Of a stretch of 11,668 nucleotides of DNA, positions 5,490-11,668 are shown in pieces (positions within the stretch are counted from its first letter, which is position 1; each line of letters opens with the position of its first letter). The notes beneath the pieces are model-generated. The model had not been told where the DNA came from. It worked only from the letters and a program-made list of their open reading frames with translations, and searched no databases. The stretch is from Chloroflexota bacterium (GTDB taxonomy: Bacteria > Chloroflexota > Anaerolineae > Anaerolineales > Villigracilaceae), in assembly GCA_016191895.1 (NCBI GenBank), contig JACPVD010000230.1:1-11668 (forward strand), in the 5' to 3' direction. The translations under genes and the position numbers were made by a program.

Positions 5490-7148
5490 TTATGGCAATA
5501 CAATCGGCGTAAGGGTGACGGTAGGCAATGGGATGGGCGTTGGCGAAAACGGAAGCCACCCGCTCAAATAAAGGTAATCGGAGAGGAAAGCCTCCCGCTC
5601 GGCGGGGGTCATCGGGCGCGGACGGGCGTAATCTTCCAAAATACCGGTCAATAACTCGGTGTTGATAAAGCGGCCATCGTAGAATACGTGGCGATCGTAA
5701 AACTCGCGCCGCGTTTCGTCGATCACTTCGCCGCTGGGGAGAATGTACGTCATCTGATCGAAGAATAAATTTCCCAAACCGTAGTGAATGAACGAGTCGC
5801 CGCGAAATTCCATCACATGCGGGTAATGCGCCTGGCTTCCGCTGACAATGATAGCGCCGTCATCCGCCACGCGGCGAAAAGCATCTTCATGTGTGTAACA
5901 TGGACCCGACGAATAGCATTCTTCGTGTTGAAACGTGAAGATGATGTTATATCCCTGCTCTTTCAACAGGCGCATTTGTTTGGCAAAGAAATCGTAATCG
6001 CACAACGCCGAGCCGGGGATTGTATCGGTGGCCTTGGGATATTTCCCGGCGCGTTTCCCATTGCAGCCCATGAATGCGATCTTGTTTCCGTTTACGTCCA
6101 TTAACACAGGCTGGCGCGCTTCGTTTGCATTTGCGCCGCCACCATAATAGGGAATATTATTTTCCTTGTAGATCGCAAGCGTATCGAGCATCGCTTGCAC
6201 GCCGCGATCGGCAAAGTGATCGCCGGTCAACTCCACTACGTCCACGCCCATGTCCAACAGCAGGCCCATATACTTCGGGTCGCTGCACAAAATAAAATTT
6301 CGGTGGCCGGAGTTCGGGTAAGGACATTCTTTATCGAACGGCACTTCATTGCTGACGTGCGCAATATCGGCATCCCTCAACCAGTCGCGGATCGCCGAGC
6401 CGGGATACGTCACGCCTTTCATTTCCATCGTCAACGCGGTGGCGCGGACGAGAGCCGTCACGCCGGTCAACAGGACAGTCGCAAGTTTTGCGGGGTCGCG
6501 GTTTGTTGCTGGCATCGAAAACGAATCCGGAGAAATGGAAAAATAAATTTTCAGCGGATACGTTTCCGTGTTGAAGTTTTTATGAAGCGGAGATTGCCCG
6601 TCCACGCTCAATACTTTCCATTTGGGCTGGATGTCTTCAAACGGGATGATCGCCCATTCGGAATCACTCCATGCGGTATCCAACAAGTGTTCCGCTGATA
6701 CGACTCTGACCGCGCCCGGAGCGGGTTCGCCCCAAAGGGCGATGAATGCCCATAGTGTAGACTCTGCCAGTAGAATACCGTGCCCGGCCAACAGTCCAGA
6801 TGGATCGCCTTTCCAGGCGGAGATCAAATCCTGAGAGGAGACGTCGTCTGTCAGCGTTGGAAACGGCGCGACAAGAGCGTAAATCCACAGCGAGCCTGAA
6901 ATGGCAATATCCAGTTCATGAGACGCAAGCGCGAGGTTATTGGTGATGGGAATATTCCACGATTGCGCCACATCGAGGAGGCTTGCCGGGATGGCCGGAT
7001 TAATCCACAATACGTCCGGCGTTGGGGTGGCGGTTGATTCAAATGTTGGAGCCGGGGATAAGGTTGGGACAGGGATTGGAGCAGGCGTGGGAGAGGCGCA
7101 AGCCGCAAGAACGGCAATGCAGGCGAAAACGATGATTATTTTTTTCAT
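5490..7148 (-). CDS. Lipoprotein with SBP-like N-terminal part and divergent CapA-like domain (paralog 1)
   Basis: 552 residues from ATG 7148. This start gives a clean lipoprotein signal (MKKIIIVFACIAVLAAC, Cys17) and is preferred over an upstream in-frame TTG at 7178. A Thr/Pro-rich spacer follows. Residues about 50-215 (YALVAPFPTLTDDVSSQDL, IIPFEDIQPKWKVLSVDGQSP) look like a degenerate phosphate-type periplasmic solute-binding domain. Residues about 225-500 match the CapA metallophosphoesterase-like family (PF09587) linked to poly-gamma-glutamate capsule synthesis: HVSNEVPF, VVELTGDHFADRG, FTFQHEECY, IVSGSQAHYPHVMEF, IHYGLGNLFFDQ. The usual first motif GD reads GVTALVR, NLE reads SNE, and ANNH reads TGDH, so metal binding may differ. 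No other capsule genes are near. It is a paralog of the gene just upstream. The actual substrate is unknown. Confidence 0.8.
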   Translation of the reverse strand: MKKIIIVFACIAVLAACASPTPAPIPVPTLSPAPTFESTATPTPDVLWINPAIPASLLDVAQSWNIPITNNLALASHELDIAISGSLWIYALVAPFPTLTDDVSSQDLISAWKGDPSGLLAGHGILLAESTLWAFIALWGEPAPGAVRVVSAEHLLDTAWSDSEWAIIPFEDIQPKWKVLSVDGQSPLHKNFNTETYPLKIYFSISPDSFSMPATNRDPAKLATVLLTGVTALVRATALTMEMKGVTYPGSAIRDWLRDADIAHVSNEVPFDKECPYPNSGHRNFILCSDPKYMGLLLDMGVDVVELTGDHFADRGVQAMLDTLAIYKENNIPYYGGGANANEARQPVLMDVNGNKIAFMGCNGKRAGKYPKATDTIPGSALCDYDFFAKQMRLLKEQGYNIIFTFQHEECYSSGPCYTHEDAFRRVADDGAIIVSGSQAHYPHVMEFRGDSFIHYGLGNLFFDQMTYILPSGEVIDETRREFYDRHVFYDGRFINTELLTGILEDYARPRPMTPAEREAFLSDYLYLSGWLPFSPTPIPLPTVTLTPIVLP

Positions 7149-7181
7149 TGAAAATTCCGGTGGAGATTTGACAGACAAGAT

Positions 7182-7187
7182 ATTCTA
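7182..7187 (-). promoter_or_regulatory. Possible -10 box upstream of CapA-like paralog 1
   Basis: TAGAAT on the minus strand (7187 to 7182) matches five of six consensus bases and would place a start near 7175, leaving a leader of about 27 bases before the ATG at 7148. No -35 box is visible, and the gene may instead be read through from paralog 2. Confidence 0.3.
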
Positions 7188-7221
7188 CACAAAAAACGGA
7201 ATGCGCGCCAGAATGGGTTGG

Positions 7222-7253
7222 GCAAGTCCGCAAGTAGAACTTGCGGACTCTGC
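7222..7253. repeat. Hairpin repeat, family B copy 2, between the CapA-like paralogs
   Basis: AGTCCGCAAGT (7225-7235) and ACTTGCGGACT (7239-7249) form a perfect 11-bp stem with loop AGA. GCA/TGC pairs extend it after a bulged C. The core AAGTAGAACTT matches family B copy 1 at 695-709. It lies in the 120-bp gap just after the stop of paralog 2 and has only a weak T-run, so it might attenuate transcription but is better read as a dispersed repeat. Confidence 0.7.
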
Positions 7254-7268
7254 AAATCTACGGAATGA

Positions 7269-9077
7269 CTATCGCCCCGCTTGTGGAAAATCCCAGCCAC
7301 TTTCTTCAAAATACATTTCAAGGAATCGATCGCGCTCGATTTGAGTCATATAGCGCGGACGGGCGTAATCGGTGAGCCATGCGGTGAATAATTCCACGCC
7401 GAGGTAGCGGCCGTCGTAGAATACATGGCGATCGATGAACTCGCGCTCGGTGAGGCGCGGGCCGCGCGGGGAGATCTGATCGAAGAACAGGTTGCCCAGC
7501 CCGTAATGAATGAACCCGCCGTTATGGAATTCCATCACCTGCGGCACATGCGCCTGACTCCCGCTGACGATGACCGCGCCGGCGTCGGCCATGCGGCGGA
7601 AATCTATTTTTTGCTGTGGACGCGCCTCGGGCGAATCGAATTCATGATATTGATAGGTGGAGATCGGCAGGTATCCCTGCGAGCGATAGTAGGCGATCTG
7701 TTCAGTCATGTAATCGAAGTCGCATGGCACGGCGCCGGGGACGGTATCGGTTGCGCTGGCGTAGATGGTTTTGTAATTACAGCCGATGAACATGATCTTG
7801 TTGCCGTTTGCTTCCATCAGCAAAGGCTTGCGTCCGTCCTCCACGTTGTATCCGCCGCCGTAATAGGGAATATTAAACTGCCGGTAGATGTCGAGCGTCT
7901 CGTACATGGCGGCTGCCCGGTAATCGGCAAAGTGATCGCCGGAGAGTTCGATTACGTCTGTGCCGATGTAGGTCAGGAGTTCCATATAACGGGTGGAACT
8001 GCAAAAGATTTGTTTTTCCTGGTTCGGGTCGGGCGATGGACAGCCGGTAAAGAATGGCACTTCGTTGTTGATGTGGGTAATATCCGCTTCGAGCAGAAGA
8101 TCACGGATGACTTCCCCGGGATACGTAATGCCTTTTGTGTCCATGGTCTTTGCGGTGGCGCGCACCAGGGCGGTGACGCCGGTCATGATTACAGTGGCGA
8201 GTTTGTTCGGGTCGCGGTTCTGATAGGAGAAGTTCAATCCGCCGGGGACCTGGCATTGCTCCACGCACATCAGGCGGTAGTTTACGGTCAATGGATAGAT
8301 GATCGGGTCAAACTTCTTTTGGATTGGCGACTGATCGTCGATCATCAAGACCTTCCACTTCGGCTCGATCTGCTCGAATGGGATGATCGCCAAGGATGGC
8401 ATTTGATTCCACGCCGCGTCGAGGATTTGATCTGCTGGCAGAGCCTGCACTGCGCCTTCAGCAGGAGCGCCCCACAGGGAGGTAAACGTTGCCAGCGTGG
8501 ACTCTTCCATCAGGATTGGGATCCCGGCAAAGGGTCCGAATGAAGAACCGCCCCACACGGCAAGCAATTCCTGCGAGGTCACGCCGTCGATCAAGGTTGG
8601 GAAAGGCGCAACAAGGGCATATGTCCAGGTGGAAACATGCATTGCGCCTTCGGATGTTTGCACCACGTCGATGAATAGGTTTGCGGAGTCCTGCCTGGTT
8701 GCCAATACTTGAAATCCCCAACTGACAAATTGGTCGCGCAATAATTGCGGCGTAGATGGGCTGGTCCAAACCTGCGCGGCGTTCAACACCACCGGCGTGG
8801 GCGCGGCGATGGGAGGCATGGGCGTGATCGTCGGCGCGAGGGTTGGGATCTGGATCGTGGCCGAGGGAGTGGGCGCGGCAAAGGTCGGCGGAGGGGGCGG
8901 CGCGCCCCACAACGAGGGCTGGCACCCGACCATCGAGAGAATGCAAATCAACAAAACGCCGGCGCGTGTGATGCCGCGGGCGGGTTTGGGAAGAAACAAA
9001 GATTCCACTCGAGGCGCAAGAGAGCGAATCAAATAATCTTCAAAGCTGTCAGGAACAAAAACGCGGGGCGCCCTCAT
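7269..9077 (-). CDS. Lipoprotein with SBP-like N-terminal part and divergent CapA-like domain (paralog 2)
   Basis: About 602 residues from ATG 9077. Two further starts are possible: ATG 9086, which overlaps the TATAAT box, or an internal TTG at 8999 that would give a normal-length signal peptide. The hydrophobic stretch AGVLLICILSMVGC ends in a lipobox-like Cys (Cys52 from this start), but it is preceded by an unusually long Arg-rich segment. A Pro-rich spacer (PPPPP, TPTP) comes next. The N-terminal half carries YALVAPFPTLIDGVTSQEL and IIPFEQIEPKWKVL, similar to paralog 1 and suggestive of a solute-binding fold. The CapA-like half shows TGVTALVRATAKTM, INNEVPF, IELSGDHFAD, NIPYYGGG, SGSQAHVPQVMEF and IHYGLGNLFFDQ. 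It shares these altered motifs with paralog 1, so the pair arose by tandem duplication. Surface glycan or poly-glutamate metabolism is only a family-level guess. Confidence 0.8.
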   Translation of the reverse strand: MRAPRVFVPDSFEDYLIRSLAPRVESLFLPKPARGITRAGVLLICILSMVGCQPSLWGAPPPPPTFAAPTPSATIQIPTLAPTITPMPPIAAPTPVVLNAAQVWTSPSTPQLLRDQFVSWGFQVLATRQDSANLFIDVVQTSEGAMHVSTWTYALVAPFPTLIDGVTSQELLAVWGGSSFGPFAGIPILMEESTLATFTSLWGAPAEGAVQALPADQILDAAWNQMPSLAIIPFEQIEPKWKVLMIDDQSPIQKKFDPIIYPLTVNYRLMCVEQCQVPGGLNFSYQNRDPNKLATVIMTGVTALVRATAKTMDTKGITYPGEVIRDLLLEADITHINNEVPFFTGCPSPDPNQEKQIFCSSTRYMELLTYIGTDVIELSGDHFADYRAAAMYETLDIYRQFNIPYYGGGYNVEDGRKPLLMEANGNKIMFIGCNYKTIYASATDTVPGAVPCDFDYMTEQIAYYRSQGYLPISTYQYHEFDSPEARPQQKIDFRRMADAGAVIVSGSQAHVPQVMEFHNGGFIHYGLGNLFFDQISPRGPRLTEREFIDRHVFYDGRYLGVELFTAWLTDYARPRYMTQIERDRFLEMYFEESGWDFPQAGR

Positions 9078-9084
9078 GCCCCGC

Positions 9085-9114
9085 ATTATATGAAGCCGCT
9101 TTGGGTTGAATCAA
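9085..9114 (-). promoter_or_regulatory. Promoter of CapA-like paralog 2, likely leaderless
   Basis: On the minus strand, TTGATT (9114 to 9109) lies 18 bases from a perfect TATAAT (9090 to 9085). Seven bases separate the -10 box from the ATG at 9077, so a normal start site would be at or next to the A of that ATG. The first in-frame ATG (9086) is part of the -10 box itself and could not be transcribed from this promoter. An inverted repeat GCGGGGC/GCCCCGC (9063-9069, 9078-9084) overlaps the start. Confidence 0.6.
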
Positions 9115-9169
9115 AATAACTTCAATACAGTTTTATTTATTATGGATTTGCAATGAAGAGAGGGGCGGT

Positions 9170-9232
9170 ATCTTTTCAAAAAGAAGGGGAAAATGAGATG
9201 GCGTGAGCGCGCTTTACACGTTCACCCATCCC
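9170..9232. repeat. Palindromic intergenic repeat, family A copy 2 (degenerate)
   Basis: The segment opens with TCTTTTCAAAAAGAAGGGGAA, matched by the same motif order in copy 1 at 551-571. It continues with GATGGCGTGAGCG, which pairs with CGTTCACCCATC through one bulge and one G-U; the loop is around CGCTTTACA. The stem differs in sequence from copy 1 but keeps its shape. Here it follows the last gene of the minus-strand moxR/DUF58 unit, and on that strand a T/C-rich stretch comes after it, so it could serve as that unit's terminator. The rest of 9115-9277 shows no gene. Confidence 0.55.
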
Positions 9233-9277
9233 AGTTAACAAGAAGATACGATGCGCAGACGCAAAGGAGAGTTCTTT

Positions 9278-9766
9278 TTATTTCTTGAGCCACCCCGCCA
9301 GTTGACTCAACCCAAGCAAAATGACAACCACAAGAAACACGCCCCACTCGAAGGTGAATTTGAGTCGCACGATCATCGCAAGAGAGGCAACAAATAACCC
9401 AGCCAGAGAGAGCAGGCTGATTCGCGCGATGTGACGACGCTCCACGGCGCGAGTGTGTTCGTCGGAAGCAACTCCGATCATGCGTCGGCGGAAATCGGTC
9501 ATGTCCCAGGCGAAGAGGGAGAAGATGCCCCCGGCGAACATCCAGCCTGGCGTGAGTCCGAACCATAATCCCGCCCCGGCCAGCATCACTGCAAAAGCCA
9601 GCGCGGGCGAGGCAAGCCATCCCCAGCCGCGCCATGCGGTGACCAGCCATACGATGCCAAAGAGAATTACCCAGCGCGAAAATATGATAAAGCCCGCTTC
9701 GGAATATCCCCATGCGATCGAACCGACGCTGATGATGACGCTGGACGCAAGCGCGATCAAAGCCAC
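9278..9766 (-). CDS. Small multi-pass membrane protein of unknown function
   Basis: 162 residues from a GTG start at 9766. This start follows AGGAGG (9777 to 9772) with a 5-base spacer and overlaps the end of the DUF58 gene by 10 bases. An upstream in-frame ATG at 9832 would add an implausible polar N-terminus. About five or six hydrophobic segments are visible: residues 2-21, 25-45, 52-70, 73-90, about 117-135 and 140-158. A basic loop (TDFRRRM...VERRHIARI) near 90-116 is probably cytoplasmic. I do not recognise a family. The strong overlap with the DUF58 gene suggests translational coupling and a job in the same MoxR/DUF58 system, where small membrane proteins often follow. Confidence 0.75.
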   Translation of the reverse strand: MALIALASSVIISVGSIAWGYSEAGFIIFSRWVILFGIVWLVTAWRGWGWLASPALAFAVMLAGAGLWFGLTPGWMFAGGIFSLFAWDMTDFRRRMIGVASDEHTRAVERRHIARISLLSLAGLFVASLAMIVRLKFTFEWGVFLVVVILLGLSQLAGWLKK

Positions 9767-11028
9767 ATCGACCTCCTCTGCCGCATCAATGCCGGACCGA
9801 TGGCCTGATCGAGCGGAATCGACACATCCCACTCGACGATATGTATCCCCGCACGTTCGAGCCTGCGGATGAATAAGTCGCGCTCCATTTGCGCGATACG
9901 CAACGCAAGGTCGACGCGTGGTGAGGGCGGGAGCAATTGATATTCGAACTTGACCGGATCCGGGCTGACGGCCATCACCTGATATCCGCGCCCGCGTAGT
10001 TGCACCAGAACATTCAAATCGTCCTGCAATAACGCGCTTACGATAATGATCTGCGACTCCGCCGGGAACATGCGCGGGGATAAATGATCGAGTCCCGCAA
10101 AGACCGAACTCACACCCACTTCGGCACGGGCCAAAGTCTGCATGATGCGCTCGCGTTGGATTTTTCCGTAGTCGGGAAGCGTCCAGCCGAGGAACCCACT
10201 ATAGACGAACAACCCCACGCGGTTTCCCTGCGCAAGTAGCGCGTCGGAAAGCGCGGCGGTTGCGGCAACGTTATATTCAAAGATGGATGTATTTTCGTGA
10301 AAGAGGTTCGTGCTTGCGCGCGCGTCCAATACGATACCCACGTCGGCAACGCGTTCCTGTTGATATTCGTTGGAATAGAGTCGTTCCGTATGCCTTGCGC
10401 TGACGCGCCAGTTGATCATACGCGGCGAGTCGCCGGATTGATATTCGCGCACGCCGAAGAACTCCGTCCCTGCGCCGCCCACGCGCCCGGGGATCGTTCC
10501 GGCATAGACACGGGTCCTGCGCGGGTGGATGTAGACGCGCTTCAAGCGCCTTATTTCGGGGAAAATGAATAATTTTTTGTTGGAGTGAATATCGGCTTCG
10601 CGGCGAATTAAGCCGGTGGAGTCAGTGGCGGTAACATGCAGGGATTCGAAGGCGTACGATCCGCGCGGGCCTGTGGCCGTATAGGCAAAGGTGAAGGAAC
10701 CGCTTTTCGCGAGCCTGAGCAGGCGCCGGGTGGATCCGATGCGGATTTTTAATCGAGGCGATATTTTGTCATCGAGAAAAAGTTCCTCGATGGTTGTCCC
10801 GTTGTTGGTGATGGTTGTTGTCACGATAACATCGGTATTGGGTGTGGTACGGTCGACGGAAAGTTCGCGCTGGATGCAAAGGTCGATGGATTCGGGCGCG
10901 TTCCAAAAGCCAAACAGAAGATAGAGCATGAAGGGAATCGCCAGCGCGATGAATTCGCCGCGCAGGGAGACCAACCCTGTGAGCAACAAGCCGTAAACGA
11001 TCGCGGAGAGAAAAATGGAGCGGGGCAT
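9757..11028 (-). CDS. DUF58 domain protein (MoxR-associated)
   Basis: 423 residues. Two hydrophobic segments near residues 4-22 and 25-42 anchor the protein. A beta-rich region about 50-150 (TPNTDVIVTTTITNNGT, DDKISPRLKI) resembles a CARDB-like or Ig-like domain. The DUF58 signature (PF01882) GTEFFGVREYQSGDSPRMIN followed by WRVSARH and EYQQER spans about 188-228. The remainder continues as a vWA-like fold, with VGIVLDARAST carrying the start of a MIDAS-type strand (DxR in place of DxSxS). DUF58 proteins are nearly always encoded beside MoxR AAA+ ATPases and are thought to work with them in assembling or activating surface or metal-dependent complexes. The ATG at 11028 has no Shine-Dalgarno; a weak -10-like TAAAGT lies six bases upstream. 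Confidence 0.9.
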   Translation of the reverse strand: MPRSIFLSAIVYGLLLTGLVSLRGEFIALAIPFMLYLLFGFWNAPESIDLCIQRELSVDRTTPNTDVIVTTTITNNGTTIEELFLDDKISPRLKIRIGSTRRLLRLAKSGSFTFAYTATGPRGSYAFESLHVTATDSTGLIRREADIHSNKKLFIFPEIRRLKRVYIHPRRTRVYAGTIPGRVGGAGTEFFGVREYQSGDSPRMINWRVSARHTERLYSNEYQQERVADVGIVLDARASTNLFHENTSIFEYNVAATAALSDALLAQGNRVGLFVYSGFLGWTLPDYGKIQRERIMQTLARAEVGVSSVFAGLDHLSPRMFPAESQIIIVSALLQDDLNVLVQLRGRGYQVMAVSPDPVKFEYQLLPPSPRVDLALRIAQMERDLFIRRLERAGIHIVEWDVSIPLDQAIGPALMRQRRSMWL

Positions 11029-11040
11029 GTTTTGACTTTA

Positions 11041-11145
11041 CGTCATTGCGAGCGTACTCGCGAAGCAATCTCTCGTGGCGCAAGAAGATTGCTCGCTGGC
11101 ACTGCGCGCCAGCGCATGTGTCGGGTTGGCGCCCTCGCAATGACG
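11041..11145. repeat. Composite palindromic element between moxR and the DUF58 gene
   Basis: Outer arms CGTCATTGCGAG (11041-11052) and CTCGCAATGACG (11134-11145) are a perfect 12-bp inverted repeat. Inside are two more hairpins: AGCAATCT (11064-11071) with AGATTGCT (11086-11093), and GCTGGC (11095-11100) with GCCAGC (11108-11113). The whole 105-bp piece can fold into a multi-arm structure. From memory, GTCATTGCGAG...GAAGCAATCTC sequences are widespread dispersed repeats in unrelated bacteria. It fills most of the gap inside the operon. Confidence 0.75.
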
Positions 11146-11152
11146 ATCTTGG

Positions 11153-11668
11153 TTATCTCAGCACCGGCACAGCCGTGCTGGCAAGCACATCGCGGATGAC
11201 GTCGCCGTTGACCTGCTGCGACATCCAGTACTCGGGTTGAAGCAACAAGCGATGACTGAGCACGGGAATGGCGAAACGTTTGACGTCATCGGGCAATATA
11301 AAATCGCGGCCTGCAAGCGCGGCGCTGGCACGCGCCATTTTGAGAAAGGCCAGCGAACCACGCGGGCTTGCGCCGACGGCCACACGCCGATCGGTGCGCG
11401 TTGCATGTACCAATGCGGAGATATACCCTTCGAGATCGGGATCGACATGCACACTTTCGAGCGCGGCGCGCATTTCAAGCAGTTGTTTCGGTTTGGCGAT
11501 CTGTTTGAGCGAAAGTTCATCCTGTTTGCGCAAACGGCGGCGTTGTAAAATTTCCTTTTCCTCTTCGAGGTTTGGGTAGCCCACCGTGAGTTTCAACATG
11601 AAACGATCGAGTTGCGCTTCAGGTAACGGGAATGTGCCTTCATATTCAATTGGATTTTGCGTGGCAAG
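11153..11668 (-). CDS. MoxR-family AAA+ ATPase, partial (C-terminal part)
   Basis: The reading frame enters at the right window edge and ends at TGA/TAA-type stop 11153-11155, giving 171 residues; the Walker A and B motifs lie outside. The visible part starts [20 protein letters not shown] followed by DRF, the sensor-1 Asn and the EAQLDRF arginine-finger region that are diagnostic of MoxR ATPases. Further on are the lid-domain motifs [20 protein letters not shown] and [20 protein letters not shown]. MoxR proteins are chaperone-like ATPases that act with vWA/DUF58 partners. It is followed on the same strand by the DUF58 gene 124 bases away, with a palindromic element in between. Confidence 0.95.
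   Translation of the reverse strand, partial: LATQNPIEYEGTFPLPEAQLDRFMLKLTVGYPNLEEEKEILQRRRLRKQDELSLKQIAKPKQLLEMRAALESVHVDPDLEGYISALVHATRTDRRVAVGASPRGSLAFLKMARASAALAGRDFILPDDVKRFAIPVLSHRLLLQPEYWMSQQVNGDVIRDVLASTAVPVLR

Noticed and set aside
7425..8543. A 372-codon plus-strand open frame
   Set aside because: It is antisense to the conserved CapA-like domain, has no recognisable motifs, and arises from the codon bias of the minus-strand gene.

Overview
The window looks like ordinary chromosome from a member of the Chloroflexota, most likely class Anaerolineae. This is inference from style, not from a database search. The cues are Thr/Pro-rich (TPTP-like) linkers after lipoprotein signals and membrane anchors, paired divergent CapA-like proteins, a MoxR/DUF58 operon, several genes without a Shine-Dalgarno that carry a -10 box 6-7 nt before the ATG, and many small intergenic palindromes. 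No phage, transposase, CRISPR array, tRNA or rRNA is visible.

Left part (1-1489): a minus-strand flavin reductase-like gene ends inside a perfect 16-bp palindrome at the window edge. It diverges from a plus-strand MNT nucleotidyltransferase/HEPN pair of the MntA-HepT type. The HEPN gene is broken by an apparent one-base deletion. The divergent intergenic region (541-753) holds two palindromic repeats; divergent relatives of both recur elsewhere in the window.

Middle part (1546-5439): a membrane-anchored C39-like peptidase with TPRs is followed after 4 nt by a lipoprotein with an FGE/SUMF1 fold that lacks the catalytic cysteines. Both should act outside the cytoplasmic membrane. Next comes metK (SAM synthetase) under a complete SAM-I riboswitch with a promoter, aptamer, antiterminator and terminator that can be paired base by base. 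The aptamer's P4 arm is greatly enlarged by a roughly 90-nt insertion of GTC-rich short repeats that folds back in register. A bidirectional terminator separates metK from the genes to its right.

Right part (5490-11668, all minus strand): two tandem paralogous lipoproteins each join a solute-binding-protein-like N-terminal half to a divergent CapA domain. They are followed, in a separate unit, by MoxR AAA+ ATPase (partial), DUF58 protein and a small membrane protein. A composite palindromic element lies between moxR and the DUF58 gene.

The strongest candidates for something undescribed are the expanded-P4 riboswitch, the cluster of apparently leaderless genes, and the paralogous SBP-like/CapA lipoproteins with altered metal-site motifs.
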